In this document: positions 37,529 through 48,808 of the stretch, in pieces
How the letters are laid out: each line of letters opens with the position of its first letter
How positions within the stretch are numbered: the stretch's first letter is position 1
From: Strongylocentrotus purpuratus
Taxonomy: Eukaryota > Echinodermata > Echinoidea > Camarodonta > Strongylocentrotidae
DNA: 64,000 nucleotides
Assembly (NCBI RefSeq): GCF_000002235.5
Contig: NW_022145601.1
Location: forward strand, 21,803,389-21,867,388
Direction: 5' to 3'
The notes under the pieces: generated by a model
Database searches by the model: none
Told to the model about the DNA's origin: nothing
The model's input: only the letters and a program-made list of their open reading frames with translations
Translations under genes and position numbers: made by a program

Positions 37529-39582
37529 CTTCACACAAAATTAAGCAAGCACTCAACTCGTTTTCTTTAGAATCTGATCGATAGGTTATTCATGATATCC
37601 TTTTTCAGATATCTCATTAAAGCCGCTCGCTAAGGCTTTCGACAAAAATCAACCTCAGGCAATTTCAATAGCCCTTACCGCAATGCTTTGATATGTGTGA
37701 ACTGTATAATTTCTAAATGCGATACAACATACTGTATTCCAAGTAACCAAGCGGCCCCTTCTTTGTCGAGGAAGTAACAAGGAGCGTGCATACTCATGGC
37801 CCTGGGAAGAGGGGGTGCTGAGGGTGCTGCAGCACCCCCGGAATTTTTCCAGGGGGGGGGGGCACAGCACCCCCTGCACATTTTGTTGGTATGATATATT
37901 TACTGTATATCATTATATGCTTCGCTTACAAAGTTGTCACACAGCCGACAGCCACAAATGAAGAATAGAAAGTACAACATTATAACGTTTCTTTCTTTCT
38001 TTCGTTTTATTTTTTTTTCTATAATAACAAAAAAAGAAAAAAAAAATTGTGGTAATTGGTGACCCAAAATGACAAACCTTAACCCCCCCCCCCCCATACC
38101 GATCGACCAAATTTTCAAATTATGAAACACAAAAAAATATATATATATATATATATATATGTCATCTTACCCCCCCCCCCCCCCCCGCTTATTCAACGGC
38201 TGGCTGAGTCGTTGCGAAATTTTTGGGACCAAAAAAAAAAAAAAAAATGTCCGCTTACCCCCCCCCCCCCCCCCCCCTCTCCAGGATAGCAGTGCTACCA
38301 CAATTAAAGAGGTAATCCTGATTAATTTAAACTGAAAATCAATCAATAAATAAATTAATAAATAAATATATCTACCATGCACCTGTACGCAAGCATATGT
38401 TTATAAAGAGTTTACAACTGAATACATAGTACTGCAAATTTGATGGTTTTCTTTTTCTTTTTCGTAACTCAAGAATGAAAGGCGGAATGGTTGAATAAGG
38501 GAATCTGTTGAAGGCTTTTAGTAGGTATAGCACTCCAAAAATAAGTACAACAAACACATGTTATTTGATGATTGTAAATGATCAAGCTTTATGAAAGCTT
38601 CAAAAAACAAAAAACAGAATTGAAATTGGTCAATGCGTTGTGATTTTATACCATTTTTTTGAAATCGCAGAATTACCGAAAAACCTGCCAGAAATGGTCA
38701 GATTGGCAAAAATGGCAAAATTCGACAAAGTTGACAACTTAATTCATCACTTTCTTGGACACAAATAATAAATTAAATCATCAGACACTTACATATCATC
38801 TTTGTGGTAAAAAATACAAAAAGAAAATTCATATATCTATTACCGTTTTGAAAACAAAAGCCAACAAAATAAGTAATTTTTGCTATTTTTGCGAATCTGC
38901 AGATTATGAACAAGTTGTGAAAATAACTAAGTCCACCTAATTAATATGCGCATATGTAATCAAATCAAAACCGAACATGATACATCAGTGTAACCTATAT
39001 ATATATCAGACAGATATGGAAATATATTTTGTTTCAAATTAAACAAAATCATGAATATTCATCAAATATGTAAATTAGGTCATTTAAGCTAGTTATAAAT
39101 TTTGTTGGCATTTTTTAAATCATATATTTATAGATCATATTTACACCAAATATTAACATTAAATTCCAAATATTTTTGCAATGCCAAAAAAATATGGCGA
39201 TGGAAATTACTTGGAACACCGTCACAGCTATTTCCTCATGTGTTTCACAATTTATTCAGAAAAACCGATCAAATGATAAGAATTTACAGACTTTCAGCTA
39301 CATCACAGTATATTTTTCTCTTTAAAAGATGTCAGATTTGAGGATTTATGACGTTTTTCCGAGAAACTATTCAACAGGCCATAACATTCCACAGGGACTG
39401 AATTTCAGAGTAAAAAAAGTTTGGTGACACCAGTACAGTTGTGGCTACCTTGAGTGTAAACAACAAATTGATTCAATGATTGAAATACATGAGGATATTG
39501 CATTTTTTGTAGGGGAGTTTTATAGTTTATAGTTTTAGATGAAGTGCTGTTGAAGTTAAATTGTACCAAACCTACGGCTTAC

Positions 39583-42500
39583 CTGGTATGGAGCAGTAGT
39601 ACCAGCTCGATAAATTCGAGGATACACCAAACACGCTTGGTATGCCTGAATTTATGACCTCCTTTAAGACTAATTGCACAACCTCCCCATTTTCTAACGT
39701 CTTCGATGGGCACTCAATCTTGATAAAACTGGGTTGTTCAACGGCATCGGCTGTAAGGTTTCAAATGAATGGGAGAATTATAGAAGTGTTTCTTTGCGTG
39801 AAATAATATGTACGTTTATACTCTAATCGGTTTTTGTATATAAAGAAGGCACCAGCCACATAATTCAGAATGATAAATTTGAAAAATAACTAGAACAAAG
39901 AGCAAGGAATAGATGTTAATAAAGGAAGAACTGCTCTATTGGAAGAAACAATTATAAGAATTGGCTTTGACCTGTTGAAAATTAGGTTTTAATTGGAAAT
40001 GAATCAGGAAAGTCAATAATCATAATTACAGGAAATGAAGAAAAAAATTAAGGGAAATATATTTGTTGTATTCTCCCAGGTTTCTTTACATTTCTAATTA
40101 ATCGATACAGGAAATGAAACAATTTGCTTGAAATCAAACGCAGTTGTGCTAATAGATCTTAATCTTTATTACTCGTTCGTTTGAGTTACATCTAAAGTGT
40201 ATATACACTAATGGTTATAAAGGTAGAATAATGTTTTGTTTTACCCCAATGTATACAATGATTTTGACAATGATTTATTCCTAATAGATCTAGATAATAG
40301 TAAGAAATCCCGGATTGTATTGAATAATAATTTGCGAGTGTTTGTTTTGCGTGACTGTTATTTATTTTAAAATTAAGGCATATACTCAAGGCATGGCCAG
40401 CCACCCCCCCCCCCCCCCCCCACTCAGTGTTATTTAGGGTACGCATATGCATGTTCCCTCCTTTTGAAAACACCCCCCTAATTTCGGTGTGTAAAGTCAA
40501 TACGGGCCGGATTTTTGTGTACTACGAGCCGGACTTTGGTGCGTGAAAAGTACCCCTTTACCGGACATTTAGGTAACACGCATGGTATCCCTCCTTTCTC
40601 GGAGTGAGGGGGCCGGGATGGCCACACAGAGGATTTTTTTATGTTAGGGACCGGGGGGAATGCAATGAATTGTTGATAATTTATTACATTTTCAGGGGCT
40701 GCCCCCTACCCTCGCCCCCGCTGCGTAGGCCTACAGTCATGATTCAGTGACAAAGCAATAGCCTCGTAACTGTAAGGCCCCAGGATCAAAACCGTGTCGA
40801 TGTGCTATTAATATGCCCTTTTGTGAGGCATTATTCCTCAATACTGTCAGTTATGACTTAATTAAGCTATGGTCACAAATCAGAGCAGCGACCGACCGAT
40901 TAGCCCGGTGGGGTCACTCAATGTGACTTCCGGACCGCATGACCGTTACCAAAATCGCGGAAAAAGGGGTCAATTTCAAGCAATGTCCGCGGACAAAATA
41001 TTCCTCGAAATAAAGAAAATAGGGGGGCACAGGTGTCTCCGAAATTGATAAATAGGGGTCAGGAAAAGGGAAAAGAGAAAACCGGGAAGGGAAAAGAGAA
41101 AACCGGGAAGAAAAATTCTCGGAGCCGAGTCTTGTCCTTGAAATATGGTAAAATAGGGGTAAATTTGTCCTAAAAGTGTCCTTACAATCTTATAAATAAG
41201 GGTATTCCAAAGTACGATTTTGTCCTTGTTTTGACGTAAAAAAGGGGTTAAATTTCACAAAATGTCCTTGAAATTGACCGCAAAAGGGGGTTATATGCAT
41301 TGGTGGTAACGGTCATACGTGTCACTCTTTGCAGGGGAGTGACCCCACCGGGCCGATTAGTAGCCTGCTCGGTCGCCGCTGGAATTTAGGCATCGCCCAA
41401 CGAATTTTTGGAGAAGTTGAGCAGGCTGTAGAGCCCAAGCGATGCCTGGGCGGTGCCCTGTCGATTTCCAGTCGCTCGCTGGTCAATTTTAGGTCAAAAC
41501 TGTGCGAATCGGAGAGCTTCTCCGGGCGGCGTCCCGGCAGTGACCGACCGATGACCCACCGATACCCGAGCGGTCTTCCACCGACCACCGGATTATTTTA
41601 AGGAAATTGCCCGGCAGCCGGCCGGTGATCGGCGGGGCGCCAAAACACGCTCGGTGCCCGGGCGTTCGCCGCCCGGACACCGACCTAATCGAGCGTTCGC
41701 CGTCAAAAATCAAATCCGCTAGGTCAAAGGTTGCTGACCGATTTTGAACTCGCCGCCCAATGACCGACTGATCTCCCAGCTGCGACCGGGCGGCGAACGC
41801 GCAGCAGCCTTTGACCTAGCGGCTTCGATTTTTAACCTTAATCGCGCGACGGCGAACGCTCGATTAGGTCGGTGCCCGGACGGCGACCGCCCGGGCACCG
41901 ATCGTACTTTGGGCGACGATAGAAAATGAGCAAGCGCCGCCCGAATTTTAACTCCGCGCTAAAACTTCAGCAGCGACCGAGCGATGCCCTAAAAACAAGC
42001 CGTGCCCGGGCGGCCGCCGCTCGGTGCCTGGGCAGGCTACTTTTAGGTGGTGTGACTATAGCTTAAGGACGTAGGTTTCCTAGTTGATAAGCATAGTAGC
42101 ACATACATGCTTAAGCAGTCACGCAAAACAAACACTCGCAAATTATTATTCAATAAATTCTGAGAGTTAATACTATTATCTAGATCTATCAGGACTAAAT
42201 CATTGTCAAATTTATTCCGTAAATTGGGGTAAAACAAACACTATTAACATGACGGACAAAGAAAGCGGACAAAATATACAGTTCCTCATTCTACCCTCAA
42301 CAATTGCTATGGTAGACAAAGGAACATCCCTTCACTGCTATTATGTAAAAATCTGTAGAACAGGTGTCACATGCATATTCACCTGTTCTACACATTTTTA
42401 CATAATAGCATTGAAGGGATGTCCATTTTTCTACCATAGCAATTGTTAAGGGTAGAATGAGGAACTGTATATTTTGTCCGCTTTCTTTGTCCGTCATGTT

Positions 42501-43785
42501 CATAGTGAAAATTATTCCACCTTTAATATGACCAACAGTGTACGTTAAATATACGGTTCTTACCTGTTCCCTGAAGTAGGATCATTAGCAACATGACCAA
42601 CACAAACATGACGAAACTGGTCACCACGCGACACTGTGAAAATAACACAGAACGAGAAGTATAACCTGAATATTTTATAGACCGAATTTCCCCTCTCTTT
42701 CAATTTTCCTTTGATATCAGAATATACAAAAGTGACGTTAAGGTGATACGGGACATAATTCTGCGCCCTCATTTTACGTGCATTGTTTACTTAAAGAGCA
42801 ATCCAACCCGTGTAATAAGTTTATTTGTATGTCAGAAGGAAATTAGAGAAACAGAATATCGAAAATTCAAAATAAATCGGACTCTCAATAAAATGATTGT
42901 TTGAAATATAAGATCACTAACTCTATGAGAACATGAAATTGGCAATTTGGTCGGTTGATTGTGACGTAGTCACGGATAACTCTCCCGTTTGTCGTAGTAC
43001 AAAAATATCCTTAAGTTCTGTTTTTTGCTTAGTGCCTTCTCCCGTGGGGTACTACTCAAAACATATTATGGATAACTGATTAGCATAGGTCCTGTAAAGG
43101 GGGAAACCTCCTGAATCATACATTTAAGAAAAATTGAAAATTTAGTCATTTTGTGAGACATTACCAATGCCACCAATATGAAGAGCCTATATGTAAAGTG
43201 ATTACGACTTTCTGAACTGTGTACCTTCTAATTTTAGTCCGATTTCATTTAAACTTCCCCTATCTATTTTGTGATTTTTCTGCTTTCTTCTAGAGTAATT
43301 TTCTTTCAAGGTTGGATTTCCCTTTAACACTTTACCTGATTGAAAAACTCGTTCCCCTGAACATTCATGCTTTTATAAAGTACGCCGTCTTCCTTGTATT
43401 ACAACGGTAATTATTTTTAATTATTCATGTCATCCTTTATGTATGTTTGTATTACTTTTGTTAACATGGAAAAAGTAATGGAAAAAATAAATTTAGATTA
43501 AAACGAGTTGAATTCACCTTCATAATAGACACTGGATGAAAAATCTTCTTATCAGGAATCAATTCTTTTATTTAAAAAAATTCCCTGCCAAACATTATTT
43601 GGAAATCGAGGTGCTTTGACAAATTAGGTAAACGTGTAGTGTCTTGTTTATTTATGCTATTGTGGAATTGACAACGAGGGTTAAAATGGAACAAAACTTC
43701 AATGTGAAGAAAACTTTGTAAAACGTGAGGCTATAAATTACTTGTCTTTTATAAAGTCTCCAACGTGTGAATAATCGTACATACC
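39583..43785 (-). CDS. unrecognised secreted or membrane-anchored protein, 5' exons
   Basis: Hand-built model: probable 5' UTR exon ending 43785 (donor GACAG/GTATGT); exon 43368-43336 encoding MNVQGNEFFNQ; exon 42633-42564 encoding a hydrophobic helix (TSFVMFVLVMLLMILLQ); exon 39750-39583 starting ADAVEQPSFIKIECPSKT and ending SSWYYCSIP. Phases agree (0, then 1) and all borders are GT-AG. The helix followed by GTADA looks like a signal peptide or signal anchor. The extracellular part has two Cys about 45 apart, the second in WYYC, which recalls an immunoglobulin-like strand but is too little to call. The last donor (CCAG/GTAAGC) is strong, so more exons are expected left of it; read-through would stop after four codons. 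The 2.8-kb intron is filled by nested inverted-repeat elements. No family recognised. Confidence 0.55.
40862..42065. mobile_element. GC-rich element with TTAAGCTAT termini, carrying an insertion
   Basis: TTAAGCTATGGTCACA at the left matches the inverse TGTGACTATAGCTTAA at the right. The segment from 41.36 to 42.04 kb is strikingly GC-rich (CCCGGGCGG, CGGTGCCCGGGC) and folds back around about 41.75 kb. A second inverted-repeat element (40897-41361) sits inside. Open frames here are spurious. Confidence 0.6.
40897..41361. mobile_element. inner inverted-repeat element
   Basis: ATTAGCCCGGTGGGGTCACT and its inverse AGTGACCCCACCGGGCCGAT bracket 465 bp. GACCGTTACC and GGTAACGGTC form a second inner pair. 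Inserted in the GC-rich element. Confidence 0.6.
42242..42508. mobile_element. near-perfect foldback element
   Basis: Two arms of about 115 bp (AACATGACGGACAAAGAAAG ... and its inverse ... CTTTGTCCGTCATGTT) flank a short centre, ACATGCATATT. The arms differ at only a few positions, so the copy is young or is kept alike by gene conversion. The mirrored open frames on the two strands reflect the symmetry, not genes. Lies 56 bp from the membrane-segment exon ending at 42564. Confidence 0.8.
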
Positions 43786-43969
43786 TGTCTCTTTTCGAAA
43801 TTCAAAGTGGACACATCTTGAAGTTCTATATTCACGGACAAATATCCTTCTATCGCAACAAGAGTGTAAACCCTTGGATTTCAACAATCAGCGATAGATG
43901 TTGAACCACAGTTGAAGTTTCAGGAAAACTCCTCTTTTCAAAGAAAATACGCCGCTGAAATCTGACTTG

Positions 43970-44208
43970 AAACACTTTGAACACGTCAAGATACCTGGTA
44001 GGAACTGTCAGTTAATGGGTGTGGAAAATATCTATCCGATTTTACAGAGATCGAACCGATTGATCTGAAACGTGGGCGCGAAACACTTGACTTGAAACAC
44101 TTTGAACACGTCAAGATGCCTGGTAGGAACTGTCAGTAATTAATGGGTCTGGAAAATATCTATCCGATTTTACGGAGATCCAACCGATTGATCTGAAACG
44201 TGGGCGCG
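43970..44208. repeat. two-copy tandem duplication, unit about 120 bp
   Basis: Copies at about 43970-44090 and 44091-44208 both contain CACTTTGAACACGTCAAGAT, TGGTAGGAACTGTCAGT, AATATCTATCCGATTTTAC and TGATCTGAAACGTGGGCGCG. They lie upstream of the gene on the minus strand and could be a duplicated promoter segment. Confidence 0.8.
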
Positions 44209-44210
44209 AC

Positions 44211-44249
44211 GATGTGTGTGTACGTACATGTATGTGTGTGCGCGTGCGT

Positions 44250-44285
<36 letters not shown>

Positions 44286-44305
44286 GTGTGTTTGTGTATT
44301 GTTTT
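44211..44305. repeat. (TG)n microsatellite at the LINE 5' junction
   Basis: TG-rich tract immediately left of the LINE. TG/CG-rich sequence (GTGTGCGTGCGCGTG) also follows its poly(A) tail. Confidence 0.9.
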
Positions 44306-47300
44306 TTGTGGGGGTGTTGTGTGTGTAGTGAATATGCTTGTGTGTATGAATGCGTTGGGTTGTGTGGTACGGGGTGGATTCTGCTTGCATTTTTTTATAT
44401 AATTCGACGATAAGTATGCAGGTATGTTTGGCTGCAGATAGTTTTTTCTATACATTTGCTCACGGTGGAAAAAGATTGTGTGGAAGTTTCTTTGGAGTTT
44501 ATCGATGTAAGGTTTTGGATACAATTACACATAAAATAACATGGCAGTGAAATTATCTTTCATGACATTAAATGTTAGAGGAATAAGAGATAGGTTAAAA
44601 AGAGTGAATATTTTTGAATGGTGCAAAACTAAAAAGAATAGTATAATTTTCTTACAAGAAACATATAGTACAGTAGAGATAGAAGAGCGGTGGAAACAAG
44701 ATTGGGGAGGGCCAATGTTTTTTAGTCATGGGTCAAACCATAGTAGAGGGGTTCTTATTTTATTTTCTAATCATTTAGATTTTGAAGAAAAAAAAATTAA
44801 AGTAGATGAAGAGGGGAGATACATTATTTTTAAAGGTGAAATACAAAGGGTTAAAATGCTATTGGTTAATGTTTATTTTCCAACGAGAGATAAAGAAACT
44901 TTACAAATTGAATTTTTGAAGAAGTTAGATGAAAGTATTTTTGATCAGTGTGATCGGGACTATTTAGTTTTATTAGGAGGTGATTTCAATAGTATATTGG
45001 ATGGAAAATTAGATTATGTGGGGTCAAAAACACCGGTGAAATCTCGGGTTATTGATTTGATTAAGGAATTTTTAAATAAATACGATTTAGAAGATATATG
45101 GAGGAAAAAAAATCCGAATGTAAAGCAATTTACTTTTCGACAACATTGGCCGGTGGTGCAAAGCCGTTTAGATTATTGGTTTATACCTTGTAGTGTTGAA
45201 AAATTGGTGGGTACGTGTGAGATTTTGACATCTATTACGCCAGATCATTCTGGCGTTAGGCTAGAATTTAATGATCTTGTTGATAAGTTTGTTTTGGGGA
45301 AATCATATTGGAAATTTAACAGTAGTTTATGTATGGATAAAGATTTTGTTGAAGAGATGAATAAGGAAATACAGGAATTAAAAGCTGAATGGTCATTACA
45401 GATTTTGAATAAATTAGTATTTTGGGATTTTTTAAAGATGAAAATGAGAGAATTTATTATAACATACTCGCGGAAAAAGGCAAAAGCAAGGAGGGTTGAA
45501 ATAGAACTGTTAGAGAAACAAATCAAGGATTTAGAAGGCGAACTGGTAGTGGGACCCACTAAATATATTGTTGATTGTATTGAGGAGAAAAGGGATAAAC
45601 TAAATAAATTGTATGATTTTTCTCGACAGGGCATTGAAATAAGATCAAGAGCACCTTGGTTTGAAGATGGAGAAAACAACACGCAATATTTTGAACAGTT
45701 GTTAAAATCGAATAAAAGGAAAAGTGTAATTAGGGAGGTGTACAAAGAAAATGGGGAAACTACTAGAGATAAGGAGGAAATTTTAAAGGAAATTAAACTA
45801 TTTTATAAAGATTTATATTCTTTAAGGGCTGATATAAATCAAAACGACCCTTTCTTTTTCAATGATATTTCAAAGTTAAATGAAGACAATAGGGAAATCT
45901 GTGAAGGTAAATTAACTAAAGATGAATGCTTGAAAGTTTTAAAAGAAATGAAATTGAATAAAACCCCGGGAAATGATGGGTTAACAGTTGAATTTTATTA
46001 TACTTTTTGGCCAGCTTTGGGTGATTTGTTAGTAGAAGTATTGAATGAAACATACGAAAGGGGGGAATTAACGGCATCTCAAAAACAAGGGGTAATTACC
46101 TTAATTGAGAAGGAAGCGAAAGATACTCTCCATATAAAAAATTATCGACCCATCACGCTTTTGAATGTAGATTATAAAATTGTATCTAAAGTTCTAGCAA
46201 AAAGAATGAAAGAGGTTTTAAATGAAATAATTCATCATGATCAAGTTGGATATATAAAAGATAGAAATATTGGGGAAGCTGTACGATTGATAGATGACAT
46301 GTTATTTTATTCTATGCATTATGGGGAACAAGGGAAAGGGTTTTTGTGTGCAGTGGATTTTGAGAAAGCTTTCGACTCTGTATCTCATAGATATTTATTT
46401 CAAATATTGAAATTGTTCGGTTTTGGAGATTCATTTTGCTCTTGGGTAAAATTATTGTATAAAGGGATTAGTAGTTGTGTTATGAACGGTGGTCACTCCA
46501 CGGGGTATTTTGAAATAGAAAGGGGAGTAAGGCAAGGGGATCCATTATCGCCATATTTGTTTTTGGTTGCCATCGAAATTTTGGCGCATGCAGTAAGGAG
46601 GGACAACGGTATTAAAGGGATTACATTTGGAAAATCTGAAATTAGGCAAGTGTTATATGCAGATGATATGACAATATTTTTGAAGGATATTGATTCGGTT
46701 AGAAGGTTGCAATATATTTTTGAATCATTTGAAAAAATTAGTGGTCTTAAAGTGAATAAAACAAAGACACATTTTATGTGGATGGGTGAGGATGAGAACA
46801 AACCTGATGGGCCTTTATTTGGAAATTTGGTTAAGGAATTACATATTTTAGGGGTTAGTTATTCATTAGATCGAAGATTAAAAGATGATTTGAATTATAA
46901 AGAAATTCTAAGTAAAATAAAAAAATTGCTTGTATGGTGGAAACAAAGAGATTTAACTATTATGGGTAAAATACATTTGCTAAAAACTTATGCGCTTTCA
47001 AAATTAAATTATATTTCATCTCTCGTTATTGTCCCTCATTGGGTATATAAAGAAGTTGCAAAAATTTCATTTGAATTCATATGGAGGGGGAAAGATAGAA
47101 TTAAACGGGCAATAATGTATCAGGATTATGACTTTGGAGGATTAAGAATGATTAATTTTGAAATGTCCGTTAAAATACAGCGCATAATGTGGATAAAACG
47201 TCTTTTATATGGAGAGAAAAGTTTGGGATGGAAATTGTTTTTTGATCATTGCTTACAGTTTGTGGGTGGTAGATTTATTTTTTTATGTGATTATGATTTA

Positions 47301-48808
47301 AACAAGATTAAACTCGTTTTAGATATTCCACCATACTATATGGCAATGTTGCAAGCATGGCAAGAGACAAGTAATTTAAGATATTTGGAGGGTTATATTA
47401 ATCCAATTATTTTTAATAATCAGAATATATGTATAAATGGAAAAAGTATATTTGATAGATACTTGTTTGAAAGAGGGATTGTTCAACTGAATCATTTGGT
47501 TGAGAAAGGTCATGTTAAGCCTGTTAAATATTTTATGAACCTCGGTATGAAAGGTAATAATTTGCTTATGATTATTGATATTTATGATGCGATACCCAGG
47601 TTATGGAAGGATGATTCAGGGTTAATAGAATTCCTCGAGGTTGATTTGATAAGCTTTAATACTTATTTCCATATTTCTAGTAAAAAAATACAGTTTGTGG
47701 ATGTGGGTTCAAGAACAATCTATGATTATTTCATCAAAGCACTGCAACGAACGTATGATTTGCAGGTAAGGGATGGACAAAATGATTATGATTTTATAGA
47801 TAAAGAATTAAAAGAAATATTTGCTAGACCAAGAATTACTATACTCATTAGAAAACAACGTGAATTTCAATTTAAATTATTGCATGGAGCCATATACACT
47901 AATGAGCATCTTCATAGATTTGGTTTTGTTGGTGATAATTTATGTTCGTTTTGTAAGCAGGAAATAGAAACATACAAACATTTATTTTTATCTTGTGGGA
48001 GCGTTCAAAGGTTATGGCAGGCTTTAATACAACTTTTTGAGTTAGATGAAATTAAAGATTTAGAATGGCGAGATATATTTGTTGGGTTGGTAGGTAGTTC
48101 ATATAGAATAAAAATGTGTAATACTATCATTTTCATGGTGAAGTATGTTACATTTATGTCAAGATCGGGGGGGCGAGTACTAACTTTAGAAAAGATGAAA
48201 AAAAGCATTTTTAAGTATAGGGATGAGGAAAAGAAAATAGCAATTAAAATGGGAAAGCTAGGATCACATTTCTTAAAGTGGGAGCAGCTTAAGATTAATT
48301 AAGATTTGCTTTCTTCTCCACCGTGAGCTTGTTAAAAGCGTAACTTGATTTTGCGGCCTGGATAACTTATTTAGTATATTTTTCTTAAGTTGAGAATGTT
48401 GGCAGACATCCACTGAGTGAGTACTGTGTGTGTGTGTGGGGGGGGGGGGGTGGGTGGGTGGGTGAGTATGTGTGTGAGTGGGTGAGTATGTTTGTGTGAT
48501 AGAGGGTGAGTATGTCTGTGTGATGGAGGGGGCAGGGAGGGGGCAGGATTTTTTCAGTAAAATTATCTCCAGATTTGTTTTTTTTTTGTAATATATAAGT
48601 AAATAACATTTACAATTGACATATTACGTTTAGGTACTTATACGTTTACTTTGTTGCTAAGTTATATTATACTGCAAATAAGTTTGTGTTTAATTATGTT
48701 TATGTAAAAGCATCAATATTGAACACGTTTATTTTATTCAATTGTATGTCATGGTTGGTATTACACATCTGGAGAAATAAAACAAAATTGTTAAAAAAAA
48801 AAAAAAAA
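44300..48808 (+). mobile_element. LINE (non-LTR retrotransposon), L1/Tx1-like, with intact ORF2
   Basis: Short 5' part, a single long ORF (44541-48302), about 490 bp of 3' UTR with TG/GGGTGAGT repeats, and a poly(A) tail (48793-48808). A separate ORF1 is not present, so the copy is 5'-truncated or ORF1-less; the exact left border is unclear. The flanks are TG-rich on both sides, suggesting insertion into a (TG)n microsatellite. Some Tx1-clade LINEs are known to target microsatellites. A 12-base complementary pair (GCTCACGGTGGA at 44458; its complement at 48317) brackets the ORF. Lies between the unrecognised minus-strand gene and BRICHOS gene C. Confidence 0.85.
44541..48302 (+). CDS. LINE ORF2: endonuclease-reverse transcriptase, 1253 aa, intact
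   Basis: Nicks target DNA and copies the element RNA by target-primed reverse transcription. Domains: apurinic-type endonuclease (about 1-235) with TLNVRGI, LQET, GGDFNSIL, SRLDYWFI and TPDHSGV; a linker of about 200 residues; reverse transcriptase (about 450-760) with NYRPITLLNVDYKI, DQVGYIKDRNIGEA, VDFEKAFDSV, RQGDPLSPYLF and the catalytic YADD at 706-709; a C-terminal zinc knuckle CSFCKQEIETYKHLFLSC (near 1135). The ORF has no stop or frameshift and all catalytic motifs read normally, so the copy is young and may still be competent. The start has an A three bases upstream (ATAACATGG), a good context. Codon use is strongly AT-biased compared with the BRICHOS exons. L1/Tx1 placement is by motif style only. 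Confidence 0.92.
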   Translation: MAVKLSFMTLNVRGIRDRLKRVNIFEWCKTKKNSIIFLQETYSTVEIEERWKQDWGGPMFFSHGSNHSRGVLILFSNHLDFEEKKIKVDEEGRYIIFKGEIQRVKMLLVNVYFPTRDKETLQIEFLKKLDESIFDQCDRDYLVLLGGDFNSILDGKLDYVGSKTPVKSRVIDLIKEFLNKYDLEDIWRKKNPNVKQFTFRQHWPVVQSRLDYWFIPCSVEKLVGTCEILTSITPDHSGVRLEFNDLVDKFVLGKSYWKFNSSLCMDKDFVEEMNKEIQELKAEWSLQILNKLVFWDFLKMKMREFIITYSRKKAKARRVEIELLEKQIKDLEGELVVGPTKYIVDCIEEKRDKLNKLYDFSRQGIEIRSRAPWFEDGENNTQYFEQLLKSNKRKSVIREVYKENGETTRDKEEILKEIKLFYKDLYSLRADINQNDPFFFNDISKLNEDNREICEGKLTKDECLKVLKEMKLNKTPGNDGLTVEFYYTFWPALGDLLVEVLNETYERGELTASQKQGVITLIEKEAKDTLHIKNYRPITLLNVDYKIVSKVLAKRMKEVLNEIIHHDQVGYIKDRNIGEAVRLIDDMLFYSMHYGEQGKGFLCAVDFEKAFDSVSHRYLFQILKLFGFGDSFCSWVKLLYKGISSCVMNGGHSTGYFEIERGVRQGDPLSPYLFLVAIEILAHAVRRDNGIKGITFGKSEIRQVLYADDMTIFLKDIDSVRRLQYIFESFEKISGLKVNKTKTHFMWMGEDENKPDGPLFGNLVKELHILGVSYSLDRRLKDDLNYKEILSKIKKLLVWWKQRDLTIMGKIHLLKTYALSKLNYISSLVIVPHWVYKEVAKISFEFIWRGKDRIKRAIMYQDYDFGGLRMINFEMSVKIQRIMWIKRLLYGEKSLGWKLFFDHCLQFVGGRFIFLCDYDLNKIKLVLDIPPYYMAMLQAWQETSNLRYLEGYINPIIFNNQNICINGKSIFDRYLFERGIVQLNHLVEKGHVKPVKYFMNLGMKGNNLLMIIDIYDAIPRLWKDDSGLIEFLEVDLISFNTYFHISSKKIQFVDVGSRTIYDYFIKALQRTYDLQVRDGQNDYDFIDKELKEIFARPRITILIRKQREFQFKLLHGAIYTNEHLHRFGFVGDNLCSFCKQEIETYKHLFLSCGSVQRLWQALIQLFELDEIKDLEWRDIFVGLVGSSYRIKMCNTIIFMVKYVTFMSRSGGRVLTLEKMKKSIFKYRDEEKKIAIKMGKLGSHFLKWEQLKIN

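Larger units (their letters stand above)
29512..39582. other. 10-kb repeat-rich region without a recognised gene
   Basis: Begins with the upstream region of BRICHOS gene B. Contains MITE-like elements, a LINE remnant and a (TTA)n tract, listed separately. Parts of 30.6-33.2 and 36.3-39.4 kb are AT-rich DNA where I see nothing identifiable. Further 3' exons of the gene at 39.6-43.8 kb may hide here. Confidence 0.55.
40226..42246. repeat. outer inverted repeat of a nested cluster
   Basis: Arms 40226-40365 and 42115-42246 (about 85% identical by eye, inverse) share GCGAGTGTTTGTTTTGCGTGA and its complement, TCTAGATAATAGTA, and TTTTGTTTTACCCCAAT. They enclose 1.75 kb containing two further inverted-repeat elements. 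Confidence 0.65.

Noticed and set aside
37675-37835. Possible further exon of the minus-strand gene (donor GCATTGCG/GTAAGG)
   Set aside because: A phase-compatible acceptor exists only inside a repeat-like GGTGCTGCAGCACC segment, and the best-looking frame has the wrong phase.
40770-40815. B-box-like GGATCAAAACC suggesting another SINE
   Set aside because: No convincing A box or tRNA stems.
41322-41929. GC-rich open frames on both strands
   Set aside because: They lie in a GC-rich inverted-repeat element, are mirror-related and match no protein pattern.
42249-42503. Matching open frames on opposite strands
   Set aside because: They are the two arms of one palindrome, not a gene pair.
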